This document shows positions 1 to 9,200 of a stretch of DNA of 20,892 nucleotides, in pieces. The stretch comes from Rickettsiales bacterium (GTDB lineage: Bacteria; Pseudomonadota; Alphaproteobacteria; Rickettsiales; UBA1997): positions 1-20,892 of the forward strand of contig JAOFKK010000008.1 in the NCBI GenBank assembly GCA_028040005.1. The letters are read 5' to 3'. Numbering within the stretch: the stretch's first letter is position 1; the number at the start of each line of letters is the position of its first letter. The position numbers and the translations under genes were made by a program. The notes beneath the pieces were generated by a model. That model saw only the letters and a list, made by a program, of their open reading frames with translations, ran no database searches and was not told the origin of the DNA.

Positions 1-1
1 T

Positions 2-517
2 CAATATTTCAATCTGATTGAAACAACCGCCAATCGAGGCATGCAAATTAATGACATTATTTTAAAAAACATTTCGGATGGTAAAATTGACGATAGCAAT
101 TTTACCATGCTTTCAATTGCTAAAATTGTTCAAATTGCAATTAATGATTTTACTTTTGAAGATAATGATCAAAGAAATTTGGTTAATATTAATCTAGAAA
201 ATGATTTTAACTTTTTTGGCAATCAAACATTAATGATCTATGTTTTATTTAATTTACTTAAAAATGCTTTACATTACAAAGTTAAAATCAATATTTGGTT
301 AGATTCAATAAATAAAGAGCTACATTTTAAAGATGAAGGACAAGGCATTGATAAGGATAAATTAGAATCAATTTTTGATTCCTTTACCACTTCCGGAAAA
401 TCTTCCGGAACTGGCTTAGGACTCCCTTTTTGCAAAAGGGTAATGCAGGCCTTTGGTGGCGATATTCTTTGCCAGTCAAAAATTGGTGATGGTGCAGAAT
501 TTGTTTTAAAATTTTAA
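2..517 (+). CDS. Sensor histidine kinase, C-terminal ATPase domain (partial, 5' end outside window)
   Basis: The reading frame is open back to the window edge, so the ATG at 41 is internal and the true start lies to the left. What is visible is the HATPase_c domain of a two-component sensor kinase, which binds ATP and phosphorylates a histidine upstream of it. The N box FNLLKNALHY is at about 248-277, the G1 box DEGQGID at about 332-352, the F-box region FDSFTTSGKSS just after it, and the G2 box GTGLGL at about 407-424. The segment before the N box (FNLIETTANRG) should be the end of the dimerisation/phosphoacceptor helices; the phosphorylated His itself is not in view. The protein ends with the usual short tail after the domain, at a TAA at 515-517. 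Sensor input and partner regulator cannot be told from this fragment. The domain assignment is firm; the subfamily is unknown. Confidence 0.93.
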   Translation, partial: QYFNLIETTANRGMQINDIILKNISDGKIDDSNFTMLSIAKIVQIAINDFTFEDNDQRNLVNINLENDFNFFGNQTLMIYVLFNLLKNALHYKVKINIWLDSINKELHFKDEGQGIDKDKLESIFDSFTTSGKSSGTGLGLPFCKRVMQAFGGDILCQSKIGDGAEFVLKF

Positions 518-522
518 TTAAA

Positions 523-590
523 TGTTGCGAAAGGAGGTGGATTGATTAGCTGTTTATGTTGCTACAGGAGGTAACTTGATTAGCTGTTTT
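523..590. repeat. Two adjacent 34-bp tandem repeats with Shine-Dalgarno-like core
   Basis: Unit 1 is 523-556 and unit 2 is 557-590, directly abutting. They match at 28 of 34 positions by hand alignment. Both start TGTTGC, carry GGAGGT, and end TTGATTAGCTGTTT. Unit 2 doubles as the left arm of the nested palindromic element that follows. Unit 1 contains GAAAGGAGGTG, the complement of the conserved 3' end of 16S rRNA, but no good start codon follows it. Confidence 0.75.
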
Positions 591-748
591 GTGTTGTGGC
601 ATCGCGTACCCCACCAAAGTTTGGGACAAGCTTTGAGACAAAAAAGCGCCTTGATTGCTTTTTTGTCTCAAGACACCAAAGGTGGCTTGGTGGGGTACGG
701 GATTCTTCAACATATAAAATGCCAATCAAGTTACCTCCTGTTACAACA
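557..748. repeat. Nested palindromic element (about 190 bp, MITE-like)
   Basis: Three sets of inverted repeats are nested. The outer arms 564-581 and 724-741 are perfect 18-bp complements, and pairing extends with a few mismatches to 557-584 and 721-748. The middle arms 605-617 and 687-699 are perfect 13-bp complements (CGTACCCCACCAA). The inner arms 633-647 and 657-671 are perfect 15-bp complements around a 9-base loop. The core is visibly richer in G+C than the surroundings. No transposase is encoded. A frame opening at TTG 576 and running to 788 is a by-product of the palindrome. The right arm supplies the stop codon of the truncated paralogue on the minus strand. It may be a non-autonomous mobile element or a Rickettsia-type palindromic repeat; a database search for other copies would decide. 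Confidence 0.8.
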
Positions 749-883
749 TATGCATAACTTTAAAAGTTTTTCTTTTGGCTGTGTGTAAACATCATCCGTT
801 TCTTGTGTTATATTTGGTGCATAACAGCATGACCATGAAGGGCAGAATAAGCTTGAAGGTGTTTTATTTTCTGGAATCGGCAT
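731..883 (-). pseudogene. Truncated 50-codon paralogue of the neighbouring Cys-cluster protein
   Basis: On the minus strand an ATG at 883-881 follows the stop of the 149-codon gene after a single base (TAATATG). It opens a 50-codon frame ending at TAA 733-731. The protein begins MPIPENKTPSSLFC and carries a Cys-rich stretch (CPSWSCCYAP) and later CICC. The 149-aa neighbour begins MPNSDG, has PSSSLLQLLSCCCC, and starts at an identical TAATATG junction, so the two look like members of one family. The frame ends inside the right arm of the palindromic element at 557-748, which suggests that insertion cut the gene short. No continuation of the C-terminal half is recognisable beyond the element. 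It could also be a genuine short gene; the only evidence of decay is the missing C-terminal part. Confidence 0.45.
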
Positions 884-929
884 ATTAATATAATAAAGTT
901 ATTAAGTTACTAAAATATGTTTTAAAATT
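880..929. repeat. 50-bp direct repeat, left copy
   Basis: Matches 1331-1380 at 48 of 50 positions by hand alignment. It spans the last 14 codons of the 149-aa gene, its stop, and the start codon of the truncated paralogue. In the coding frame both differences are synonymous (Asn AAC/AAT and Thr ACT/ACC). Weaker similarity continues a further 20-25 bp on the right. Confidence 0.88.
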
Positions 930-1334
930 ATATTTTGCTTTCTGGTAATTTCGGATAGGTAATATATATCGCTGATCATTTATGTGGATTAAAATAGTTT
1001 GGATATTCTCAATTGTTTGATTTATAAGTGCATCATTTTGCTTTATATCGCCATGATCTGATTCTTTAGGTGGTGTACTCTTTTGTTCTTTTAGTTTCTC
1101 AATTATTTCTTCTAACTTTTCTTTTACCTCTTCTGAAGTTAAGGCGCCTTTCTCACTATCTATTTGTACATCATTACCTGCAACGCCTGCTGCTAAACGC
1201 TCATCCTGCAGGCTGATATCAGCGACTCCGCCTTCTGCTACCTGCACTGCTCCACAGCAGCAGCATGATAAAAGTTGTAATAATGAGGATGAAGGTTTTT
1301 GTTCTTGAGGTGCTGCACCGTCTGAATTTGGCAT
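885..1334 (-). CDS. Hypothetical 149-aa protein with four-cysteine cluster; tandem paralogue family
   Basis: I do not recognise a family. The N-terminus (MPNSDGAAPQEQKPSSS) is followed by LLQLLSCCCCG with four adjacent cysteines at residues 24-27. Next come a small-residue stretch, a charged helix with coiled-coil character (about residues 66-86), a polar linker, and a C-terminal part rich in Ile, Asn, Tyr and Leu. The last 14 residues (FKTYFSNLITLLY and the preceding N) are encoded by a direct repeat that also lies just upstream of the gene. No convincing signal peptide or membrane helix is present; LLSC resembles a lipobox but lacks a charged start and a long enough hydrophobic core. The first half is richer in G+C than nearby genes. 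It lies downstream of metZ, and its ATG is one base after a relic stop codon, suggesting coupled tandem copies. It may be a secreted or effector-like protein; that is inference. Confidence 0.6.
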   Translation of the reverse strand: MPNSDGAAPQEQKPSSSLLQLLSCCCCGAVQVAEGGVADISLQDERLAAGVAGNDVQIDSEKGALTSEEVKEKLEEIIEKLKEQKSTPPKESDHGDIKQNDALINQTIENIQTILIHINDQRYILPIRNYQKAKYNFKTYFSNLITLLY

Positions 1335-1380
1335 ATTAATATAATAAGGTTATTAAATTACTAAAATATGTTTTAAAATT
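1331..1380. repeat. 50-bp direct repeat, right copy
   Basis: Partner of 880-929, offset by 451 bp. It spans the start codon of the 149-aa gene and the last codons of a relic tail behind metZ. Recombination between the two copies would remove one complete gene unit cleanly. Confidence 0.88.
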
Positions 1381-1401
1381 CCATTTTTTTCTGACAATTT
1401 C
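1336..1401 (-). pseudogene. Relic C-terminal tail of a paralogue directly behind metZ
   Basis: After the TAA of metZ (1404-1402) the same frame stays open for 21 codons to a second TAA at 1338-1336. The last 14 residues of this stretch (N then FKTYFSNLITLLY) are identical to the C-terminus of the 149-aa protein, and the two nucleotide differences there are synonymous. Upstream of them the stretch reads EIVRKKW, matching the 149-aa protein only loosely. The remainder of the presumed gene is gone. The simplest reading is a deleted first member of a tandem array; a read-through extension of MetZ is the alternative. Confidence 0.5.
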
Positions 1402-2607
1402 TTATAATTGGGCAAGAGCTTTGTTAATATCTGTAATTAAATCATCAATATTTTCTAACCCTATTGATAATCGGCAAAGATCATCACTTATTCCCACTTC
1501 TGCACGACCTTCTTGACCCATATTAAAATGAGTTGTAGTTGCGGGATGGGTAATTAATGATTTTGAATCGCCAAGATTGTTAGAAATGTCAATTAATTGC
1601 AATTGATTCATAAATTTAAAAGCTTGTTTTTTGCCACCATTAATTTCAAAGGCAATTAAACTGCCTCCCTTGCTCATTTGTTTTTTATAAATGTCATATT
1701 GTGGATGAGATTTTAATTCAGGGTAAAGAGTTTTATTAATTTTTGGGTGAGAATCTAAAAATTCGGCAATTTTTAAAGCATTTTGACATTGCTTTTCAAC
1801 TCTTAAAGTAAAAGTCTCAAGGCTCTTAAGTATTAACCAAGCATTAAAAGGGCTAAGGGCTGGGCCAGTATGACGATGAAAAGGTAATAAAATTTCTGTA
1901 ATAAATTCCTCATTACCAAGCACCGCCCCACCAAGAGATTTGCCAGAACCATCCATATGTTTAGTAGTGGAATAAACCACAATATCAGCACCTAATTCTA
2001 GGGGTTTTTGGGTATATGGTGTGGCAAAGATATTATCAACAATAAAGATAGCTTCGTTTTTTTTACATAAATTGGCAACAAATTCAATATCAATAAGTTC
2101 TAAATTAGGATTGGCCGGACTTTCAATAAAGACCATTTTGGTATTTTTTTTGAAGGCTTTTTGCCATTCTTCCTTACTTGTGCCGTCAATTAATGATATT
2201 TCTACCCCATAATTAGGTAAAATTTTTGTAATAATATGATTGCAAGAGCCAAAAAGCACTTTAGATGCAATAAAATGATCGCCAGCTTTAATTTGACACA
2301 TGATAGAGGCAAAAACAGCGGCCATACCACTAGCTAAAACGCAGCATTTTTGCGCCCCCTCAATTAATGCTAAGCGATCTTCGAGCATTTTAAGGGTAGG
2401 GTTTAAATAGCGGGAATAAACATATCCTGGATCTTCACCATTAAATCTTGTTTCGGCAGTTTCAGCATTATTATAGCAAAAACCAGAATTCATAAAAATA
2501 GCTTCGCTTGTTTCACCAAAATTGGAGCGTAAAGTGCCACCTCTTATGAGCTGAGTTTCAATTTTTTTATTTTTAAAATCTATGTCCTTATTTTTGTAAT
2601 TGCTCAT
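1402..2607 (-). CDS. metZ: O-succinylhomoserine sulfhydrylase-type PLP enzyme (MetZ)
   Basis: A cytosolic Cys/Met-metabolism PLP enzyme of 401 aa, normal length for the family. MetZ makes homocysteine from O-succinylhomoserine and sulfide. Visible landmarks are the N-terminal TQLIRGGTLRSNFGETSEA, the YSRYLNPT active-site segment (64-71), SGMAA (93-97), ESPANP (162-167), the PLP-contacting DN (191-192), and the Schiff-base lysine K216 in VYSTTKHMDGSGK. The N-terminal wording (RxGTxRxxxGExSEAxF and RFxGExPGxVYSRYxNPT) is closer to MetZ than to cystathionine gamma-synthase or methionine gamma-lyase, but substrate specificity is not provable by eye. Its start overlaps the end of rlpA by 20 bp, so the two are co-transcribed. 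No other methionine gene is in view. Confidence 0.85.
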   Translation of the reverse strand: MSNYKNKDIDFKNKKIETQLIRGGTLRSNFGETSEAIFMNSGFCYNNAETAETRFNGEDPGYVYSRYLNPTLKMLEDRLALIEGAQKCCVLASGMAAVFASIMCQIKAGDHFIASKVLFGSCNHIITKILPNYGVEISLIDGTSKEEWQKAFKKNTKMVFIESPANPNLELIDIEFVANLCKKNEAIFIVDNIFATPYTQKPLELGADIVVYSTTKHMDGSGKSLGGAVLGNEEFITEILLPFHRHTGPALSPFNAWLILKSLETFTLRVEKQCQNALKIAEFLDSHPKINKTLYPELKSHPQYDIYKKQMSKGGSLIAFEINGGKKQAFKFMNQLQLIDISNNLGDSKSLITHPATTTHFNMGQEGRAEVGISDDLCRLSIGLENIDDLITDINKALAQL

Positions 2608-3271
2608 AATTTATTTTTTTAAGTCCTAAATTTTGTAATAATTGCTCAGTTTCTTCTGATAAATATTTTACTCTTACATTTATCACACCTTTATCCTTAA
2701 AATCAAGTATTTGCGCTGATTTTTTTGATAAATCAATAATTCTGTCATTTGCAAATGGTCCTCTATCATTAATTTTGACCTTAATTGATTTGCCATTTGT
2801 TAAATTTGTAACTTCGGCAATTGATGGTAGGGGCATTGTTCTGTGTGCGGCGGTGATGTCATTCATATTAAAAATTTCGCCATTGGCAGTTAATTTACCA
2901 TGAAATTTTGGTCCATACCATGATGCCTCACCAACTTCTTCAAGATAATTATATTTTTGAGGAATATATTCAATGCCGTCAATTTTGTAAGGATTGCCAA
3001 TTTTATAATAGCCTTGATAGTTATTTTTATCTTCTATGGGAGTAAAATCTGTTAAATTTTCTTGCGATATTTGGGTATTTTGTTCGTAATTTGCTTCAGA
3101 TTTTATAATATCTTGAGTAATTTCTTGTTTTTTGTAAAAATTTTCTTTATTTTTATAGTCTAGATGACCATAATTGCGATCGATCATTCTTGTGGTGCGG
3201 AAGCTTGATTCTGGCGACTCACAAGATAATAAAAAACTTATCGCGATGGGGAAAAATATATTACGAAACAT
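2588..3271 (-). CDS. rlpA: RlpA-family septal-ring lipoprotein (DPBB domain)
   Basis: A 227-aa outer-membrane lipoprotein. A short signal peptide ends in the lipobox LLSC with lipidated Cys17. A polar linker runs from about 18 to 110, and the double-psi beta-barrel follows at about 112-203. Conserved landmarks are ASWYGPKFHGKLTANGE (115-131), AAHRTMPLP (140-148) and KINDRGPF (165-172). His142 and Asp168 occupy the positions of the catalytic pair known from RlpA lytic transglycosylases, which cleave peptidoglycan strands lacking stem peptides at the septum. The C-terminal SPOR domain found in many RlpA proteins is absent, so septal targeting may differ. The gene leads the rlpA-metZ unit. Its start lies 6 bp from the divergent giant gene, so its promoter must lie inside that gene's 5' end. 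Confidence 0.92.
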   Translation of the reverse strand: MFRNIFFPIAISFLLSCESPESSFRTTRMIDRNYGHLDYKNKENFYKKQEITQDIIKSEANYEQNTQISQENLTDFTPIEDKNNYQGYYKIGNPYKIDGIEYIPQKYNYLEEVGEASWYGPKFHGKLTANGEIFNMNDITAAHRTMPLPSIAEVTNLTNGKSIKVKINDRGPFANDRIIDLSKKSAQILDFKDKGVINVRVKYLSEETEQLLQNLGLKKINYEQLQK

Positions 3272-3277
3272 ATTTAA

Positions 3278-6200
3278 ATGATATTTTTTAAGATACTAAT
3301 TTTTATATTTTTTTTTCTAGTAAGCAATAATCTTTTTGCTGATCCTCTTCCTAATTGTTCTGACGATTCTTTTCTTGAGCCCACTCCTGACAATAAATTG
3401 AATTTTGATTTAGATCCAGATTCAGATGATTATAAGATTTCTGTACCTGGTTTTAATTGTAATTTTTATATTAATGGTACTGAGATGTGGCCTTGTGGTC
3501 AGTTAGTGTCTGATGTTCCTAATCCAAGAATTAATTGTGCTAATTTATCAGATCTTCCTTCCTGCTTAACATTGGAAAAGGCAAATACAATACGTCAGGA
3601 ACCAAATATAATACCAATAAAGCCATTACAAAATTGCATTAGAATTGGTGATGGCACTAGTACTTCTATTGATGTTGATGATATATGCGTGAATGGTGAT
3701 GGAAAGATAGAGGATATAAATTGCGTTAATTTATGCTATACTGATGATAGAGATGATGGCCCTGCAAATTGTAATCCTCGAAAATATCATCATTATTTGG
3801 AAGACAATATCGGTAATAGAGTTTTAAAAAGATCAAATCCAGATCTATCACAATATAGCTGTAGAAAGTTATCTGATAATGAATTATTTTTTTTTAGTGA
3901 TGAATTTAATAAACCTAATTGCGCTAATTTAAGGGAGATTAATAATGAAAATCAGGCTGTTATACGAAGCACGATAAATATCGATGAGAATGGTGATCCC
4001 ATATTGGATGGGGATGGTAATTATACTTATGCTCCTATGATTGATGAAGTTAATCCTGGTATTAATTGTTATTACCCAATATGTAATGATAATTTTAAGA
4101 ATATTCAAAACTCCATTAATCAAAATATTCAAAATAGTTCTGATATTATTGATCCCGATGATAATAGTAAATATATTGCTTTACAAAATTGTACTAATGA
4201 TGAAAGTAAGGCATTTATTGCTTCTGACCGAATAGTTTGCAACTCTAATGATAAATGTTATGATTTTACTGATGCGCAAATGGATCTTTTAATCTCGTCA
4301 CCCAATGCTGTGGATAAATGTATAGTATCTGCTGCAGGTGATGAGGCTAAGGCTAGATGTTTTTTGCAGCTAGGGCAAGAAAAAATGTGTCAAATTCATC
4401 GCAGCCGTGGGCCTAATTGTACTAGATCCTGCATTGGCAATGATGTTCCCACCAATCCTTTGCCAGGTTATAATTGCTTTGCTATTTCTTGCAATAGCTT
4501 GCCTGAAGATGATAGGCGTGAAGGAGAAAATTGTGTAGCAAATATATGCACTATTGATTCCACTAATATTGGTATAGACTGCTATAATGCTGCTACATCA
4601 CCTCAGCCAATGATTAATTGTACTTATCATGATATTCCTACTGCTATCAACTATAATTATGATACTCATCAAAATTTGAATAATGCTTATTATTTAGGTA
4701 AGTTTTTTACAGGAGCGTCAAAGACGGCTAGTGATGGTCGACTTATTTCATTAAATCATGATGCTCTAGAAAAGAGTAATTTTGCTATAGATAGTTTGGG
4801 TATTTTTCCTAATTACATGGAGCATCCTTCTTGCGATGGAGATATAACAAGCTGCATTATTGATTGCAATTATGTAACTCCTGGAAGTGATAATGCAATG
4901 ATTTGCGATCTATCACAAGATCAAGATACTGTAATTATACCTATTGCTAGCAATCCTAATTTTGATTTTAGCAATGAGCAAATATCACATAATATCCATT
5001 ATGATGTTGATAATGATTGGTTTTATAAGCCTTATCCTTTGGTAGATAAGGGCAGCACCAATGATAATAATAGGCAATTTCGTAATATAGTAAAATGGAA
5101 TAATTTTATTAGCTGGGGAGAGAATTATAATGGCTCACTTTTTGAGCATTCAGAAGGTTCTAATCTTATTATTGCAAGGGGTGACTTGGATAATAATCAT
5201 CAAACAGACCTTGATAATCATCATATATCTCGAGGGGCTCATTTTGATCGTCTTTGTATGGATTTTGGTCATTTAAAAGATCTTGATATTATTAATCAAG
5301 GTGAGGTGGTAGCTAAAACAGCTTCAATTGCCGCAATATCGGGTGCTGTTGTTGTTGCCTTTTGTGCTACACCATTTATCGGAGCTGCATGTGCTAATCC
5401 TTTAGTGCCAATAGGTATATTTGGCGCTTCTTTTGATAGATTGATAAATGAATTTAATTTTGATAAATTTATCTCTCCTAGTAATTGTGGTACAGCAAGA
5501 TTTGGTATAAGAAATAACCATTTAGGTAGTTCTAATATTTCTGGTTATCATGGATCTTCGGCTACAGATGGTGATAGGGAGCATTATAATTTTCAATATG
5601 ATGAGGTTAATTTTGATGATAATTTAAAAAATAATAACCGATTTATGTCTAGCCCTTTTTTTGCTCAGGAGTTTTTAAATGAAGAGCATTTTAGGGAGGA
5701 TCATGTTTTTATAGCAAATGATGAGGAGAGTAATTTGGCAAAAATTGTTTTATCAAAAGATGGTTATATTAAGGGTGATGTAGTAACTGAATATCATAGG
5801 AATTATGAAACACATAGGGTAAGGGCTTGTATGAGATTTGATGGTGGTGCAAGAAGTTGCAATGTTTCTTGCACTATATTAGGTTGTATTAAGCAAAGAT
5901 GCGGCTATGATCAATGTGTCGATTTATATGTTAATAGCAATGATCCATATAAATGTTCAGTAGCTAAAACAACTGTAACCGCATCTGGCACAATAGAAAA
6001 TAAAAGTGATGATGATTTTAAATTTGGTGATAATGATGATTATGAGTCAAATCATTATGGTTTAGCGGTAAATGATAAAAAATTTTGTGCTAAGGAGATA
6101 ACTTCGGAAGATATTTTTTCTACCGCTTCTTCTGGGGTTGTGCGCCTTAGAGCAGTAATTTACCCTGATAGATATATTTGTGTATTTGCTGATGGTAAGC

Positions 6201-9200
6201 ATGATGGTAAATGGCATATTAGGTCTATGATTCCTCATGTATCAATTCCATATATAACATTATCTGCAGTACCAGGCACAAAGCCATTTTGGGGGAAAAG
6301 ATATTGTTTACGATATGGCATGAAATCTGATAATACTAGCTCACAAAATCAGGATAATTGCACAAATGATACTGAGGCACAAGGATCTTGTGCACCTATT
6401 TTACAAGCAGCAACTTCTAATATGAATGATATTGATAATAATATATTACAATATGTGCAATTTAATTCTCAAATAAGCCTTAATCATATAGGAATAAAGA
6501 AAGCTATGTTTGAAAGTTTTAAATCAAATTTAATAGATAATGTAGGTTTTACTCCTTATTTTACTCCTGAAAATGGAATTTTTGAAACAGACTTTTTTAA
6601 CCCATCTATTGTTGCTCACTATGGTAGTGAATTAGCCGTAACAGAATTGCAACAAGGCTGTATCGGTGGCTATGATAGTAATAGTGGAAATACTCCATGT
6701 TTAAATAATGATTATCCTTCTGTGGATTTTCCTGATGAATTTTTTGCAATGGAAATGGATGGACCCAATCGAGTTAGCATTAAACATTCCAATGATGGTA
6801 TTTTAAAATTAAAATCAAATCAATATAATGATCTTTCTGGTATGGATTATGAAAAATTAGCTTATATCAAAAAAGGCTTTAATGGTGGCTATAATTATCC
6901 AATCCTAACATTATATAATTCCAATGGCACTGCAATTTCTGATATAACAATATTTAGAAAAAAACCTAATTATGATAATATTTTATTAAATTATGATGAT
7001 TCTGGTGTTTTTTCTTTGCGTTTGCGTGATGATTCGGAGATTGCCAATAATATTGCCGATGATAATTTGCGCCTTTCTCCCGTTGATTTAACTATTCATC
7101 ATGATTCTAATAGCCAATCTATTCCTCCAAGTTTAGAGTGGATTGATGATCAGCAATGTTTTCCTTTAGATTCTAATGATGATAGAGCTAATTTGGAATA
7201 TATGAAATTTTGCCTAAAAGAAGATTCATGTTCTGATTTATTTGATAAATGTTTAAAGGATAATCTTTTTGCTACCTCTTTGGATGAAAGATCTTCCTTA
7301 TGGAATGAATGTTTTGGAGGTCCTAATTCTTTAATTAATCAATGTAGCGCCAAATGGGGTATTAATAATAATCTTGGTGATAAAGATAAAATAAATGACA
7401 TTATAGATTTTATGCAGAAATCTCGTGATAACCATTCTGATATGGCAAATAATAGCTATTATGGCTGGCATCATGAAATATGTTTAAATTCTGATAGCTA
7501 TAATAATATTAATGTTGCAACTTATAATAGCTATGATGAGAATATTGAAGAAAAATGTATTTTAGATCCTGTTATTAATGGTAATGCTACAATTAATGTT
7601 CAAGAAACCCCAGATGATTTATCTGATGATATTATTGTAGCTGATAATTTTTCTTATAATAATGGTTGTGAATCTGGTGGTAATGAAAGAATTCTTGATG
7701 ATCAAAATAATAAATGTAGCTGTTTAAAGCAGTCAGATCCTTATTGGCAACAAAAATTAGCAATTATTCCAGATGATATTATACCCCTTAATGATAATAA
7801 TTTAAAAGATATCAAAATCAGGATTGCAACTTCAAGAGAGTTGGGTCTTTGTTTTGATCGTGCATTGCCATTACAATGTAATGGTAATATTACTGCTTCT
7901 GGAGATTATGCCGCAAGAACTACAGCAGTTGCTTCAACTAGAAATGCAGAATATGGTCATATATTTTTACCATTTGAGCAATTTGAAACGGGATCAATTG
8001 CCTATGGTAATTGTGTAGAAAATTGGAAAGATCAAACCGGTACGCCAATGATGCGTTGTGTTGTAGATTCAGGGGGTAATACTAATTTTGAAGATATTAA
8101 AATAAGAGTTAATTTAACCATTAATAATTTATCTGATGGTGGTAATATTTATTTATTTGATGATGATAATAGTCGTAGATTAAACGACATTAATGGCAAT
8201 CAATTACCTGTCATATCGCGATTATTTAAAGAAAACACTCCGGCAGTAATTTTAAATCCTGATAGTGATAATATTATAGCTACTATTTCCAATATATCGA
8301 CCAGATCAATTGATGTTACTTTTGATAGCGACGAACCTATTGATGTTACTGCAATTGAAATTAATCGTAGTTTACAAGGTTTTTGCTCAAGACCAAAATG
8401 TGATTTATTGCCTCCTTTTAATGAGCCTTATTATATTCTTAATAATAGCTTATTGGGAGGGCGATATCCTGATTATATTGAAAGAAATACTGATGCTACA
8501 TTATATCAAAAAGGGTCAGAAGCAGGATATGCTTATTGGAATAGTGATGATAGGAATATAATTGCTAGTGATGTTGACCAGGATATATTCGCTGAAGATT
8601 GTTTTGTTGGTTTTGAATCTTCTGGATCATTATTACCTAAAAAAACATGCAATCCAGAAGGTGAAATCACAATAGCAGAATTTACACCAGGTAATGTCAT
8701 TAATGCTTGCGTAAGAAAAACATGCAATATTATTGCAGATAATGAACTCATTAATGTTTCTTATATTAATGATCAGTTGCAAGGAACAAATTTTACTAGA
8801 AAAAATCTTGATTCAAGTCAATTAAAAGCATCTAGAAGTAATTCTGTTGCTTCTTTTGATTTTGGGGTAACAAATTTAAATGAAAGATCTGTAATTTTGG
8901 GTTCATGCTATTATGATTTAGCAAGGGGCTTAAATTATATTAATATTACATCGGGCACTACTGGCTTTAGAGAGCCATATTTAATTTGTAAATCTGATGG
9001 TAATGTTACTTCAATTTCGTCTAATTTAGATGGGGTATCAGGAAATTTAACATTAATAAATGGAGATGTGTGTGAAAGAGCTAGCTGTGCAGGAAGGATA
9101 GCACAAGAATCTACTTATATTATTACCGATGCTGTGGTTGGTTATAATGATGGACAATCAGCTAGATATTCTGAATCAGATAATGGATGTCCTAGTAATT

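Noticed and set aside
523..590. CRISPR array
   Set aside because: Only two units, directly adjacent without spacers, and no cas genes.
576..788. 70-codon frame opening at TTG with GGAGG just upstream
   Set aside because: It lies almost wholly in the nested palindrome, so its sequence is set by inverted repeats; the start is a rare TTG and the spacing to GGAGG is only four bases.
885..1334. Reading the LLSC of the 149-aa protein as a lipoprotein lipobox
   Set aside because: The preceding stretch has no positively charged start and only about eight hydrophobic residues; a signal peptidase II site is not supported.
3929..4235. Other-frame and antisense frames inside the giant gene
   Set aside because: Composition is that of shadow frames (long Ile/Leu runs) and the main frame is continuous with a signal peptide.
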